Shown here one piece after another: positions 52,114-62,800 of a stretch of DNA of 64,000 nt. This DNA comes from Bacillus sp. F19. Lineage in GTDB: Bacteria > Bacillota > Bacilli > Bacillales > Bacillaceae. The notes below the pieces were generated by a model. It was not told where the DNA came from. It searched no databases and saw only the letters and a list, made by a program, of their open reading frames with translations. Within the stretch, counting starts at the first letter, position 1, and every line of letters starts with the position of its first letter. The stretch lies in NCBI GenBank assembly GCA_023823795.1, contig CP085710.1, forward strand, positions 4,738,001 to 4,802,000, given 5' to 3'. Both the position numbers and the translations under genes were made by a program.

Positions 52114-52971
52114 CTACTTCCATAACCTTTTGATATTGTTCAAACCAATTTCAATAGCTTTGAGGCAATCTTCCATGCCTTCAAATTCAAGTGAAATGTA
52201 CCCGTCATATCCAAAGGATTTGAGAACTTGTATAATTCCTGTAATATCCACATCACCTTGCCCTACAATTGCACCTCTTAAAAAGTTTCCAGCAGTTGTC
52301 TCGAAGAATCCTTCTCCCGGGAATTGAGTATGCGGACGAGTATAAAAATCTTTAAAATGGACCATTGATGCTAAAGGAATGGTGCGTTTTACTGCAGATA
52401 ATGGATCTTCATCCACACATAGAAAATTACCAATATCGAGAGTTGTTCTAAAGTTTTTTCTATCAACCGAGTGAACAATCTGTCTAATCCGGTCTGCATG
52501 CTGAACATAAAAACCATGATTTTCGATGCTGGTAATAATTCCATATTGAGCAGCATAGTCAGCAATTTCTCGACAAACCTTGATGATAATCGGCAAATCA
52601 CACACAAACTGTTCAATAGAAGTATGTTCTTTTTCTCTTGATGCAATATCATGGCGCATTCGCTTTACTCCAAGTGCATGTGCTATGTCAACCTGCATTT
52701 TCAGCTGTTCTAATTCTTGATTAAATTGAGCTTCATCTTTGTCAACGAAATTGGCGCCTACCGCATAATTAGAAATCTCAATCCCTGCCTCTTTTGCTTT
52801 TTCTACAATATCGTTAATCAGTGAGCTATTATCACTTAGCGTAAAACCAATGGGGACGATTTCGATATGTTCTCCGCCATGGTCTTTAAGCCAATCAATC
52901 GCATCTAAAATGCTCATATTTCCTGATCGAAGTGCGGAATAAAAACTGTAAGAACTTACACCTAGTTTCAT
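52114..52971 (-). CDS. Sugar phosphate isomerase/epimerase family protein (TIM barrel)
   Basis: A 285-residue xylose-isomerase-like TIM-barrel protein (AP endonuclease family 2). It begins KLGVSSYSFYSALRSGNMS and has the metal-ligand segments YGIITSIENHGFYVQ (Glu), TTLDIGNFLC (Asp), MVHFKDFY (His) and YISLEFEGMED (Glu). Members include sugar epimerases and inosose-handling enzymes. It precedes the Gfo/Idh/MocA gene; such pairs commonly act together on an oxidised sugar. A second, diverged member lies at 63272-64000. Confidence 0.87.
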   Translation of the reverse strand: MKLGVSSYSFYSALRSGNMSILDAIDWLKDHGGEHIEIVPIGFTLSDNSSLINDIVEKAKEAGIEISNYAVGANFVDKDEAQFNQELEQLKMQVDIAHALGVKRMRHDIASREKEHTSIEQFVCDLPIIIKVCREIADYAAQYGIITSIENHGFYVQHADRIRQIVHSVDRKNFRTTLDIGNFLCVDEDPLSAVKRTIPLASMVHFKDFYTRPHTQFPGEGFFETTAGNFLRGAIVGQGDVDITGIIQVLKSFGYDGYISLEFEGMEDCLKAIEIGLNNIKRLWK

Positions 52972-53050
52972 AGATATCCTTCAGTAGTATGAATGGGAAT
53001 TAAGAAACAATTGAAATCAAGTATATTTTATGTAAACAAATTAATAGTAA

Positions 53051-53083
53051 GGCTTCATCCCCTTAATGAATGGGAATGAAGCC
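53051..53083 (-). terminator. Hairpin after the binding-protein gene
   Basis: GGCTTCAT and ATGAAGCC, extended by TCCC/GGGA, form a stem just after the binding-protein stop codon. No clear T run follows on the minus strand, so it may act as a partial terminator or 3' stabiliser that sets a higher level for the binding protein than for the genes after it. Confidence 0.5.
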
Positions 53084-53090
53084 AGACCTT

Positions 53091-54674
53091 TTATTTCTCT
53101 TCTGTATATCGGTCGTATGCTTTCTGATAGATTTTAACCAATTTATCCACGCCCATTTTATCAATGGTTTTGATGTATTCGTTCCACTTCGAAATTGGCT
53201 CTTGACCTGTGATAAACTTAGCTTCCATTTGCTCTACATAAGCTTCAAGATCAGCATTGATAGCAGCAACTTCTTTTAGCTCCTCAGGAGTTAGAAAAAC
53301 CTGCGGCATTGCTACTCGTCCAACTGGTTTGATTTTATTTTTTGTTTCAGCCACAACAAATGGATCATATGCATTTCCTTCGTATACAATTGGAGAGTCT
53401 AAATGAGCCCATGTAGGAACATTTATCCCATAGTTTGGTGTTAAAGTTCCTTTGTAATCTTCAATCGATGTTCCATCTTCACGAGGTATTAGTCTTCTTA
53501 GATTCTTATCCTTATCTGCCCATTCCCAAATATCTCCTTCATCCAGAATGCTCAGGAACTCGTTCCCTTCCTTGGAATAAGAATAGTCCACCCAGCGCAT
53601 AGAAGCTTCAGGGTTTTTATTGACATTGGTAATGGCAAACTGTCCGACACTTTGTCCGGGGCTAATGGCAATAACAGGTTTATCGGCACCCTTGCCGGTA
53701 ACAGGCTGCATCATAGGGTTTGTTGCATCATTTGGCATACCAAGAAAATCTCCAGGCGCCCAGTTTGCAAACAATCCGACGCGATTAGCTTTTCCTTTTG
53801 CCCCCTTTTGGTCCCAAGACTGAGAGAATACTTCATTATCCAGTAACTCTTCTTTATAAAGCTTATTCATATATTCGAGATAATTCTTAAACCCTGGCTG
53901 AGCTGCTCCATACTTCACTTTGCCGTCATAGGTGCCTACGCCTATAGACACAACACCAAAGAATCCCATAAACCATTGATTAATATCCCACATCTCAGCT
54001 GCAGTTAGCGGAATTTCATCTTGTTTTCCATTTCCATTAGGGTCTTCTGTTTTAATTCGTACTAATAAGTCGTACAATTCATCACTTGTTTTAGGCAGTT
54101 CTTTCACATTTAAAGCTTTTAAAAATGAGCCATTATACCACATAGGATGAATATTCCACTGCAAGGTTCTATCTACAGTCGGCAGAGCATAAATATGACC
54201 ATCCAGGGCAGTTATACTTTTCTTTACGTCCGGATACTCTTTAAACATCGCTTGTATATTTGGAGCATACTTTTCAATTAAGTCATCTAATGGAACTAAC
54301 AGTCCCTGTTCGCTGTATTTTATAATTTCACTGTTCGTCAAGGAAGCGCCATAAAATAGATCAGGAAGTTCATTACTGGCAAATAAGAGATTCTTTTGTG
54401 TTTCAAAACTATCATTAGGAGGCGTATCAAACTCAAAATTAATATTAGTTTTCTTCTCCATCATTTTAAAATACTTCATATCTTCCCACTTCGCTTTGCC
54501 AACATTGGGGCCAAACATAGATAATGTAACTTTCTCATCAACAATCGGAAAACCTTCGCTGTTAATCTCTGCACTTTTGCTTTTTTCAGAACTTGCTTCC
54601 TGATTGTTTGAACATGCAGAGAACATACCTGCCAATAGAATTGAAATCATTGGTAAAGCTAATCTTTTTTTCAC
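53091..54674 (-). CDS. Extracellular sugar-binding lipoprotein of the ABC importer
   Basis: A 527-residue family 1 solute-binding protein. The lipoprotein signal is KKRLALPMISILLAGMFSAC, with the lipidated Cys near residue 22. The mature part includes NINFEFDTPPNDSFETQKNL, LPDLFYGASLTNSEI and MRWVDYSYSKEGNEFLSILDEG, typical of the large LplA/YtcQ-type binding proteins for oligosaccharides. A frame from ATG five codons upstream overlaps GAGGGGG; a GTG at 54674 lies six bases after that site and is the better start. It follows the two permeases and presumably selects the substrate. Confidence 0.9.
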   Translation of the reverse strand: MKKRLALPMISILLAGMFSACSNNQEASSEKSKSAEINSEGFPIVDEKVTLSMFGPNVGKAKWEDMKYFKMMEKKTNINFEFDTPPNDSFETQKNLLFASNELPDLFYGASLTNSEIIKYSEQGLLVPLDDLIEKYAPNIQAMFKEYPDVKKSITALDGHIYALPTVDRTLQWNIHPMWYNGSFLKALNVKELPKTSDELYDLLVRIKTEDPNGNGKQDEIPLTAAEMWDINQWFMGFFGVVSIGVGTYDGKVKYGAAQPGFKNYLEYMNKLYKEELLDNEVFSQSWDQKGAKGKANRVGLFANWAPGDFLGMPNDATNPMMQPVTGKGADKPVIAISPGQSVGQFAITNVNKNPEASMRWVDYSYSKEGNEFLSILDEGDIWEWADKDKNLRRLIPREDGTSIEDYKGTLTPNYGINVPTWAHLDSPIVYEGNAYDPFVVAETKNKIKPVGRVAMPQVFLTPEELKEVAAINADLEAYVEQMEAKFITGQEPISKWNEYIKTIDKMGVDKLVKIYQKAYDRYTEEK

Positions 54675-54755
54675 AGTAATCCCCCTCATAATAATTTGAT
54701 AGTAATAAATGCTAACCTTAGTCTTTAAAATACTGCCTCCAAAAAAAGCAGGCCA

Positions 54756-55646
54756 TTATCCTTTAACAGAACCAATCATCACACCTTTGACAAAGAAACG
54801 CTGCATAAACGGATAGATGATGATAATCGGCAAAGTTGCTACAATGATGACGGCATATTTCACAATATCCGCAATTTCAGCTTTTCGCTGCAACGCCTCA
54901 GCAGTCGCCCCAGACATAATATCTGCACTCATTTCCTGTAAGACAAGGATTTGTCTTAAAACCAATTGTAAAGGATATAAATCCTGATCTCTCAAGTAAA
55001 TAAGCGCTCCGAAATAACTATTCCAATGTCCTACTCCGTAAAATAAGGCCATTACAGCAATGATAGGAGCTGATAGTGGAAGAATAACCTTGAGAAACAA
55101 ATTGAAGTTGCTGCATCCATCGATTTTTGCCGCTTCTTCCAATTCATTTGGGATTGACGTTTGGAAAAAAGTGCGGCAAACAATAATATTCCAGACTGAA
55201 GCTGCACCAGGAAGGATTAAAGCCCACATAGAATCCATTAACCCAAGGTTTTTCACAATAATATAAGTTGGAATGAGTCCTCCGCTGACAAACATAGTGA
55301 CAAGCATCATTCCCATGATAAAGCCTCGGCCAACAAAATCTTTCCTTGCTAACGCATAGGCTGCAGGGATTGTCACCATCAGATTAACTGCTGTTCCTAC
55401 TGCTGTGTAGATAATGGTATTTTTATAGCCAAGCCAGATTTGCTCGTTTTGGAAGACACGTTCATATCCTTCAAATGTTAGGTTGATAGGGAAAAGCCAC
55501 ATCTCCCCTGAGTTCACAAATTTCGGATCACTAACAGATGCACTGATAATGTAGATTAGCGGATACAATACGATGATAAGTGCCAGTGATAGATAGAAGT
55601 AGCATAAAAGCTTAAAAAATCTGTCAGCAGCTGTATCTTTAATCAT
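54756..55646 (-). CDS. Carbohydrate ABC importer permease, LplC/YtcP-like
   Basis: A 296-residue inner-membrane permease with six membrane segments and the ABC-importer coupling loop, seen as EEAAKIDGCSNFNLFLKVILPLS (the EAA motif). It begins IKDTAADRFFKLLCYFYL. The frame extends further upstream and overlaps the other permease, but GAGGGGTG just before the ATG at 55646 marks that as the likely start. It pairs with 55663-56682. No ATPase gene is nearby; the shared MsmX-type ATPase known from Bacillus is probably used. Confidence 0.9.
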   Translation of the reverse strand: MIKDTAADRFFKLLCYFYLSLALIIVLYPLIYIISASVSDPKFVNSGEMWLFPINLTFEGYERVFQNEQIWLGYKNTIIYTAVGTAVNLMVTIPAAYALARKDFVGRGFIMGMMLVTMFVSGGLIPTYIIVKNLGLMDSMWALILPGAASVWNIIVCRTFFQTSIPNELEEAAKIDGCSNFNLFLKVILPLSAPIIAVMALFYGVGHWNSYFGALIYLRDQDLYPLQLVLRQILVLQEMSADIMSGATAEALQRKAEIADIVKYAVIIVATLPIIIIYPFMQRFFVKGVMIGSVKG

Positions 55647-55662
55647 TCCAACACCCCTCTTT

Positions 55663-56682
55663 TTACCATAAGCTCGTCTCCGATTTTTTCCGAGCAATTT
55701 GGTTAACAATTATAAGCAAGGCTGCATTAATGACGGAATTGAATAATCCGACCGCAGCACCGAAGCTATATTGACCTTCTAAAAGACCGACACGGTAGAC
55801 AAAGGTAGATATGATATCAGATGCTTCCATATTCAAAGGATTTTGCAGAAGCAGCACTTTTTCAAACCCGACTGATAATAAGCTTCCTGTATCCAGAATA
55901 AACAGAATAACCATTGTTGGAACAAGAGCAGGAATATTGATATTCCAAATCCTTTGCCACCTTGATGCACCATCTACAATGGCTGCTTCGTGCAGCTGCT
56001 GGTCAACGCCGGCTAATGCCGCTAAATAGATAATGGTTCCCCAACCGGCGTTTTGCCAAATTCCCGACAGTACATAAACAGTCGAAAACCATTTAGGATC
56101 TGTCAGAAACGGAATAGGTTCCATCCCCAGCATCACGATAAGATTATTAATCATTCCTGTTGTTGGAGATAAAAATGTAATAATCATCCCAGACATAATA
56201 ACAATAGAAATGAAATGGGGTGCGTATGTGACGGTTTGAACGGTTTTCTTAAACATGCCATCACGTATTTCATTCAGGGCAAGTGCTAGAATAATAGGGA
56301 TGGGAAAGCCTACAATCAGGCTATATACGCTGATTTCGACCGTGTTTTTAATCAGGTCCCAGAAATAATAGGATTCAAAAAATCTCATGAAATGATCAAA
56401 TCCTACCCAAGGGCTCCCCCAAATACCTTGTACTGGATAATAATCCTTAAATGCGATTTGTATGCCATACATTGGCATGTAGTGAAAAAGGATTAAGTAC
56501 ATTACTAAAGGAAGTACAAAAAGATACAATTGCCAATTCTGTCTGACATTTTTCTTGGTTTTCTTTCGCTGTATTCTTTTAAACTCCTGATCTTCCTTCT
56601 TTTTTCTAAACTTGATAATCTTACTCGCAGGCTTTAAAGTTTCAGTAGATGCACCCTCATTCTTCTCTTTAAGAACACCCAA
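55663..56682 (-). CDS. Carbohydrate ABC importer permease, LplB-like
   Basis: A 339-residue membrane permease with a long basic cytosolic head (KFRKKKEDQEFKRIQRKKTKKN) and six membrane segments. The LplB/YtcP-type beginning LYLFVLPLVMYLILFHYMPMYG and the coupling motif HEAAIVDGASRWQRIWNINIP are visible. The frame starts with ATG at 56730, but AAAGGGAGGGG lies inside it, five bases before a TTG at 56682, so that TTG is the probable start. It is the first gene of the importer operon, downstream of cre-like sites. Confidence 0.88.
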   Translation of the reverse strand: MGVLKEKNEGASTETLKPASKIIKFRKKKEDQEFKRIQRKKTKKNVRQNWQLYLFVLPLVMYLILFHYMPMYGIQIAFKDYYPVQGIWGSPWVGFDHFMRFFESYYFWDLIKNTVEISVYSLIVGFPIPIILALALNEIRDGMFKKTVQTVTYAPHFISIVIMSGMIITFLSPTTGMINNLIVMLGMEPIPFLTDPKWFSTVYVLSGIWQNAGWGTIIYLAALAGVDQQLHEAAIVDGASRWQRIWNINIPALVPTMVILFILDTGSLLSVGFEKVLLLQNPLNMEASDIISTFVYRVGLLEGQYSFGAAVGLFNSVINAALLIIVNQIARKKSETSLW

Positions 56683-56770
56683 GAATTCCCCTCCCTTTAT
56701 CAGTATTTCTTTCTGTTTTAATTTTTTCACAATTTTGAATACGGGGTAAATATGTCATATATTTTTGTTG

Positions 56771-56784
56771 TGTAAGCGCTTAAA
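56771..56784. promoter_or_regulatory. cre-like site 1 (CcpA)
   Basis: TGTAAGCGCTTAAA matches the catabolite-responsive element TGWAANCGNTNWCA at 13 of 14 positions. It lies about 90 bases upstream of the importer operon, between it and the divergent regulator genes. Confidence 0.7.
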
Positions 56785-56923
56785 AACGCTGGAAATCCAA
56801 GTAAATAACAGTTTTTACACATTAACGTTAAATTCTACATATGCCGGTTTCGCAAAGACTCTATTTAAAAATCCGCGATTTATTGTTATTCTTATGATAG
56901 ATTTTATTTAGAATTTTCAATCT

Positions 56924-56937
56924 TGTTAACGCTTTCT
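56924..56937. promoter_or_regulatory. cre-like site 2 (CcpA)
   Basis: TGTTAACGCTTTCT matches the cre consensus at 12 of 14 positions. It is 36 bases upstream of the DUF624 gene and could repress that operon directly. Confidence 0.55.
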
Positions 56938-56972
56938 TAATCAGAAATAATTTCGGACGGTGGTGATAGTTA

Positions 56973-57581
56973 ATGGGGTCTAACACTTTGATTGGAAAAT
57001 TCTACACTCTGGCAGAGTGGATATTAAAAGCTATGTATCTGCATTTGTTGTGGATCATTTTTACTTTAGCAGGAGGGATTGTATTAGGGGTTATGCCTTC
57101 ATCTGCAGCTGTCTTTTCAATCATTAGGAAGTGGCTTCAAGGGGAGACAGAGTTGAAAACCTTCCCTTTTTTCCTGTCCGTTTATAAATCAAGCTTTAAA
57201 ACGACGAATTTAGCAGGCTTTATCTTTTTATGTTTAAGCATTGTACTTCTGGTTGATCTGCAGCTGAATGAACTTACTATTAAATCTGCTCTTATCCATT
57301 TACCTCTTCTGCTGTTTGGTTTGTTATTAAGCAGCACCATGATCTTATTCTTTCCTGTTTATGTGCACTATGATTTAAAATTCTTTCAGCATATTAAGCA
57401 GGCATTTATCCTATCACTGGCACAGCCATTGTGTGTAATCGCCATTTTATTATGGATCGTAACAGCGTATATCCTTTCGCTGTATATCCCTATTATCTTT
57501 TTATTCATGGGGATCTCTGTTGTAACTCTTCCAATAATGTGGTTTTCCCTGCATTCCTTTAACAAATTGGAGACAAAATGA
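56973..57581 (+). CDS. DUF624 (YesL-like) membrane protein
   Basis: A 202-residue membrane protein with about five hydrophobic segments and the family start YTLAEWILKAMYLHLLWIIF. YesL-type proteins accompany oligosaccharide importers and AraC sensor-regulators in Bacillus; they may assist transport or signalling, but the function is not established. GGTGGTGA precedes the ATG. It is followed 30 bases later by the regulator gene, so the two are co-transcribed. Confidence 0.88.
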   Translation: MGSNTLIGKFYTLAEWILKAMYLHLLWIIFTLAGGIVLGVMPSSAAVFSIIRKWLQGETELKTFPFFLSVYKSSFKTTNLAGFIFLCLSIVLLVDLQLNELTIKSALIHLPLLLFGLLLSSTMILFFPVYVHYDLKFFQHIKQAFILSLAQPLCVIAILLWIVTAYILSLYIPIIFLFMGISVVTLPIMWFSLHSFNKLETK

Positions 57582-57611
57582 ATGAATTAAAAGATTAAAA
57601 GGGGTGTTGCT

Positions 57612-59831
57612 ATGAAAAAGATGACTTCGAGATTATTGCTGCAATACATCTTTTCTTATTTGATTATATTTTTTGTTCCATTTTCTGTAATGGCCTTCAT
57701 TTTATATCACAATTCTGTTTCCAGTATAAGAGAAGAAATTGAACTGTCAAATTTGCATAATTTAAATCATGTGAAAAACCTGATAGACAGCCGCATGCAG
57801 GAGCTTAGCAAGATCGGAACTCTAATATCATATGATCCAAATCTTACTCCTTATATGATAAAGATGAAGGAAAATCATCCTGAGGCAATAAAAAGCCTGG
57901 ATAAATATAAAGAAAACAGCTCTATCATAACGGACCTTTATCTCTACTATAATGAGCAGGATCATATTTACTCTTCTGAAGGACTAATGTCAACAAATAC
58001 ATTCATAGAATACAAGACAACCTATACGGAAATGAAGACATTTCTGAAAGATATAGAGTCCTCAACCTACCCTTTTATAAGCAATAATCTGAAATTATCC
58101 AACAATACAACCGCCTATATTTATCCGCTTCCCTCAGGGGCTGTAAAGCAATACGGCAGTGTCATTTTTAAACTGAAAGACTCTTTCTTTAAAGACATGA
58201 TTAACAATATTCTTGGTACATACGAGGGGAAAGTATTTATTTTAGATCATAATAATAAAGTAATTGCGACCAACAATAGGTATTCCGAAACCATCGATTT
58301 AAACCAGATCGAAAAGATAGCTTCTTCAAAAAAATCATTTATTGGAGAACTTAAAATTGATGGAAACTCCTATTCTATTTCATCCGTAAATTCAGAAAGA
58401 AGCAACTGGTCATTTGTTGCAGCCATACCTACTGAGCAATTTTATGGAAAAGTATCAAAATTCAGCACGTTTATATGGCTGATTATACTTGGGATCGCAG
58501 CCGCGGCTTCAATTCTTGCCATCATGCTGGGTTTATACCAATATCGTCCGATCAAAAAAATAATTGAATTTATTAAAAATAAAGATGAAAGCTTACAATT
58601 TACGAGTATTAACGAACTGGATACCGTGCGCAGCACTTTAGAAAACATTTATCTCAATCAGGAACAGTTAAATAAAATCGTATTGCATCAGGAGCCACTC
58701 GTACGTGATCAATGCTTAATGATGCTTTTGCAAGGACAGATGGATAAATATATACAGTCAGAAGGCTTATTGGAATCGCTGAACATTCAAATTGATGGTC
58801 CCTATTCATTTGTATTTACGACAGAATTAACAAGCAGGCAGCTAAGCACCATTGATATGAAGGAACTTGAGCTTTCCTCAAGCAGTTTAATAAAAGAGGT
58901 GACTATTTTTAGTGTTGAATTAATTAATAATAAGACTATGGTTTATGTGGCCAATGGAAATTCTGATCATCCTTCTGTTAAAGAAAGACTTATTAATGAA
59001 TTTCAAAGAATCCTAATGAAGCACAATCCCAATCCCAAAATTGGTGTAGGTGAAACGTATAAAGGAATTAATCACATAAATCGTTCTTTTATTGAAGCAT
59101 CAGCAGCCTTGGAATTCGCAAAATTAAGCGAGAAAAGAGATATAATTGCATTTACAGAAATAGATGAACTCAATGAAAAAATGTGGATCCCTAAAGAATA
59201 CCTTTTAAAATTGTCGATGAGCTATAAACAGGGGGATGCTGAAATTGCATCTGAAACAATCATAACTTTGTTTAATTGGCTTCGAGACAACAGTTCATCT
59301 ATTCATTTACTAAAAGGGATGACCTATGACGTTGTAAACACAATCACTAAAACAGTGAATGACATGAATGTATCCTGTAATTTCGGCAAAATCTATCAAT
59401 TGATAGAAAGACAGTCATTTATCGAGATTGAAAAAAACTTAATTGAAATGACAATTGATATCTGTGCAGAAATTTCAAAAACAAAAGAATCTCAAAAAAA
59501 TCAATTAGAGCAAAATATTCTCGATTATCTTACAACCCACTACGCTGAGTACGAATTAAGCCTTGAAGGAATGGCAGAGCAATTTGGCTTATCAAGCTCT
59601 TATCTGAGCCGTTTTATAAAAGAACAGACAGGAACAACTTTCTCACAGTATGTATGGAACTTACGGACAGACGAAGTTAAGAAACAACTGCTGCAGACTA
59701 ATTCTTCAATTAAAAAAATTATATCTGAGGTAGGATATATTGACGTACCGAATTTTATCAGGAAATTCAAAAACTCTGAAGGAATTACACCTGGTCAATT
59801 CAGAAAATTATATACAAAAGCCACGGAATAA
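57612..59831 (+). CDS. YesS-like AraC-family transcriptional regulator with extracellular sensor
   Basis: A 739-residue membrane-bound regulator. A membrane segment at about 9-30, an external Cache-like sensor domain to about 280, a second membrane segment at about 285-305, and a cytosolic part ending in an AraC-type helix-turn-helix domain (about 640-735). This last part has LSLEGMAEQFGLSSSYLSRFIKEQTGTTFSQYV and IKKIISEVGYIDVPNFIRKFKN with a GITPGQFRK end. GGGGTG lies before the ATG. It likely senses the extracellular sugar or its breakdown product and activates the divergent importer operon across the 56683-56972 region. Confidence 0.92.
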   Translation: MKKMTSRLLLQYIFSYLIIFFVPFSVMAFILYHNSVSSIREEIELSNLHNLNHVKNLIDSRMQELSKIGTLISYDPNLTPYMIKMKENHPEAIKSLDKYKENSSIITDLYLYYNEQDHIYSSEGLMSTNTFIEYKTTYTEMKTFLKDIESSTYPFISNNLKLSNNTTAYIYPLPSGAVKQYGSVIFKLKDSFFKDMINNILGTYEGKVFILDHNNKVIATNNRYSETIDLNQIEKIASSKKSFIGELKIDGNSYSISSVNSERSNWSFVAAIPTEQFYGKVSKFSTFIWLIILGIAAAASILAIMLGLYQYRPIKKIIEFIKNKDESLQFTSINELDTVRSTLENIYLNQEQLNKIVLHQEPLVRDQCLMMLLQGQMDKYIQSEGLLESLNIQIDGPYSFVFTTELTSRQLSTIDMKELELSSSSLIKEVTIFSVELINNKTMVYVANGNSDHPSVKERLINEFQRILMKHNPNPKIGVGETYKGINHINRSFIEASAALEFAKLSEKRDIIAFTEIDELNEKMWIPKEYLLKLSMSYKQGDAEIASETIITLFNWLRDNSSSIHLLKGMTYDVVNTITKTVNDMNVSCNFGKIYQLIERQSFIEIEKNLIEMTIDICAEISKTKESQKNQLEQNILDYLTTHYAEYELSLEGMAEQFGLSSSYLSRFIKEQTGTTFSQYVWNLRTDEVKKQLLQTNSSIKKIISEVGYIDVPNFIRKFKNSEGITPGQFRKLYTKATE

Positions 59832-59854
59832 CTGAGGGACAGTCAAAATAACAC

Positions 59855-59892
59855 AAGAAGCCTTTTCCTGAATGTGAAAAGGCTTCTTTTCT
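59855..59892 (+). terminator. Terminator of the regulator operon, probably bidirectional
   Basis: AAGAAGCCTTTTC and GAAAAGGCTTCTT form a perfect stem around CTGAATGT, followed by TTTTCTTC. The mirrored A/T content suggests it may also end the minus-strand gene at 59898. Confidence 0.88.
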
Positions 59893-59897
59893 TCTTT

Positions 59898-62800
59898 CTA
59901 CTTAATGTGAGTGAAACCAGATTGAATGACCGCTGCAGATACTTCATGGTCCCGATATACACCTATTAGCTTTCCATCCTTCCCGGCTGCAAACAGCACA
60001 GACCGTTCAGCTTCCAGCAGGAACTCATATGTTGATCCGTTTTGTGTATTTTGTATTTCCATCTCAACATCTTCCCCGCATTCCGAAACAAAGATAAACA
60101 GATCCCCAGAATGAAAACTGAGCTTGCGCCCATATATACCTGGGTAATCGCCTTTTATCCATTTTAAATCTTCAGCGACACCAGCAATATTCAAAGCATG
60201 CTTATAAAGGCTGGAAATTGGTTCATTTCTTTCGTTTAGTTCAATTGATAACGGTGACCACAAAAGCTTCCCTTTTCCGATATTATATTGCTGAATCTCT
60301 GTTGGCTGTATACAATCAAGCGGGATCTCCTTTATAACTTCTGCTATTCGTTTGTCTGGGAACGATGCGAGATGCCTTGTATTATTAATGAACATAAATT
60401 CTTCTCTTCTAATATTTCCAACTGAAGTTTTACCGACAATACGCTTTGCTCTTTCAGTCTTATTCCAATACTCATCCAAGCTTATTGGTCCGGTATATAG
60501 CAATGTAGCTTCAGTAGCTTCCACTATTTCAAGAAGCTTTTCAAAAGCATTTGTATTAAAGGTATGCGCACTTGGCACTATGATTAATTTAGACGGATTT
60601 ATCCTTAAATCATCCAGATGATATTCACTTATAGCCCGAAAAGCTACATTTAATTCATAGGCCATAACTCTAGTTAATCGTGAAGTAGAATCAAAAGCCA
60701 AACGCCTATTTGAAAAATCATTGGAAAATGGGAAAATAACAGCCACTTCTTCAATCTTTCTTCCTTCAAATATGTGGCTGATGTCTTTCATAAACGCCCC
60801 AAAATCATACGATACATTAGCCTCTGGCTTTTCTGTGCCATCGGCTCTTAATGCTCCGATATTAGACTCATTTATATTGTTCATAAAATAATTTGTATTC
60901 CATATCCATTGAACAGCGCCAGCCCCGGCCCCAGCGAAAGAATAAGCATATTTCCTTTCGAGAATATTCCTTAACTCTTCTTCGTTTCTCTTTGCGAGAT
61001 TATCTGGACGCTCGACATACATGATTCCTGTTTCTTGAATTAAATTTGGTTTATTTGGAGCTTTAGTAAAGATGCTGTCCCATAAAAGCTGATCCATAAA
61101 CCACCAAGAGTGATTCGTTGTATAGTCTACAGCCTCTTCATAAAACATCGGTGAGGGTCTTTGAGACGTCAAAGCTTCATCCTGTCCCACTGTGACCAAT
61201 TGATCTGGTGTGAAATGCTTAATTGCTGCTGTTAAATCTTTTGCCCATTTATTATGCATATCCATGGTGTAGAAGGTATAGTCGAACCATTTTAGTCCGC
61301 GATTTCCCCAAGCCATGTTTTGAATATGTGAATTGATCTCACTAGGTTCAGGGGTATTGATGCTGTTGAAATCAGAAATTTCTGCCGGAGTTACATTCCA
61401 ATTTTCTTGAAGGTTTTCAATCGTTTGATGTTTACTCTTTAACCAATTGCGGAATTCCTTTTTATCGTACGAATCATGAAGAGATCTCGGTCCTGAAAAT
61501 CCCCGATTTGGATCAAACATAGATGGCTCATTAATTAAGTCCCAATTTAAATTCTTCGTCTCTTTATGTCTTTGCACAAATGTTGTAACAAACCGTTTTT
61601 GCGCTTCTACACTCCTTGGATCTAAGTATGGATTTTCTCCATCCCACATTTCCGGTGTGAATGAGAAAAAGCAGAACGTAACATCAATTTCATATTTTTT
61701 CGCACAAAGAACAAACGCATCTAAAGCTCTCAAGACTTCCTCACTTACGTGCCCGTCAACAAACATTATGTTGCGGTAAGCGGTCCAGATGCCTGTTCTT
61801 ACATAATTAATATTTGCCTTTTTCATCTGGGCAAAATCACGATCCCAGACCGCAGGGTTTGGCAGAAATAAAAAATAGCGCGATACATCTGAGGTCATGT
61901 AAGTCATGCCGACAATAGGTAAAGGCTTCCCGTTCTTTCGGAAATAATCCCGATCGACTGTTAAAGGCTCCCCTTTACTTAATAAAGATCGATCCATTCC
62001 CCAGAATCCCTGCTTATAAATCCTTTTTTCTCCTTCATTTGATGTCGCCGTACACACAACATCATATAAGCCAGGTGAGATTGTAAGGTCAGGATGAATT
62101 CTTTTAAAATCCAAGTAGCTTGAAACAGCTGCATTAAAACTATGAGTAAATACTTCAGCATGATCTTTTGTAATTTTTATCTCAAAAGTCCATTCTGTGC
62201 TCTTCTTATGAATTGACTGAAATTGAAGGGAAATTGCCGGTGATTCATTCAATTCATAACAGGCATAATTAGTTTTCAGCCAAATTTCTGTAACGCCGCA
62301 GTTAATGTATTGGGAAAGACTTTCTATTAGGTGAATGCTTTGTTCATGATAAAAAGAATTAGACAGCTCTTGATTAATAAAAATCCATCTTCCGCCCGGA
62401 AATTTCCCCTTATAATTTTCTATCAATACAACAGGAGCCGTTATTTTTCTTTCTCCCTTATTTTCACCTGTAAGCAAAGGGTAAATCCTGGCATCCATAG
62501 GTCCGTTAGAACCCATTTCTTTTTCTATTGAACTTTTTTTTGTTACATGCAAAATAAAATTATAGGTGTCTTCTTTAGAAAATAGAGCTTCAAAGCCATC
62601 AAGTAATGGAATTTCCTTATTATGATTCAGGGTTTTTACATCTCCAGATTTTACTGAGAGCGCTTCATGTATGTTTAAATGCATGTGATAACCGGTTTGT
62701 TCTCTTTCTATTTCCCACGAACCATTTGTAAAGTTACAAGGCTCGCGAAAAGGAATACCGCCAAGATATAAAAGCCCCTTACCCTTTTCTAAAAATGTCG

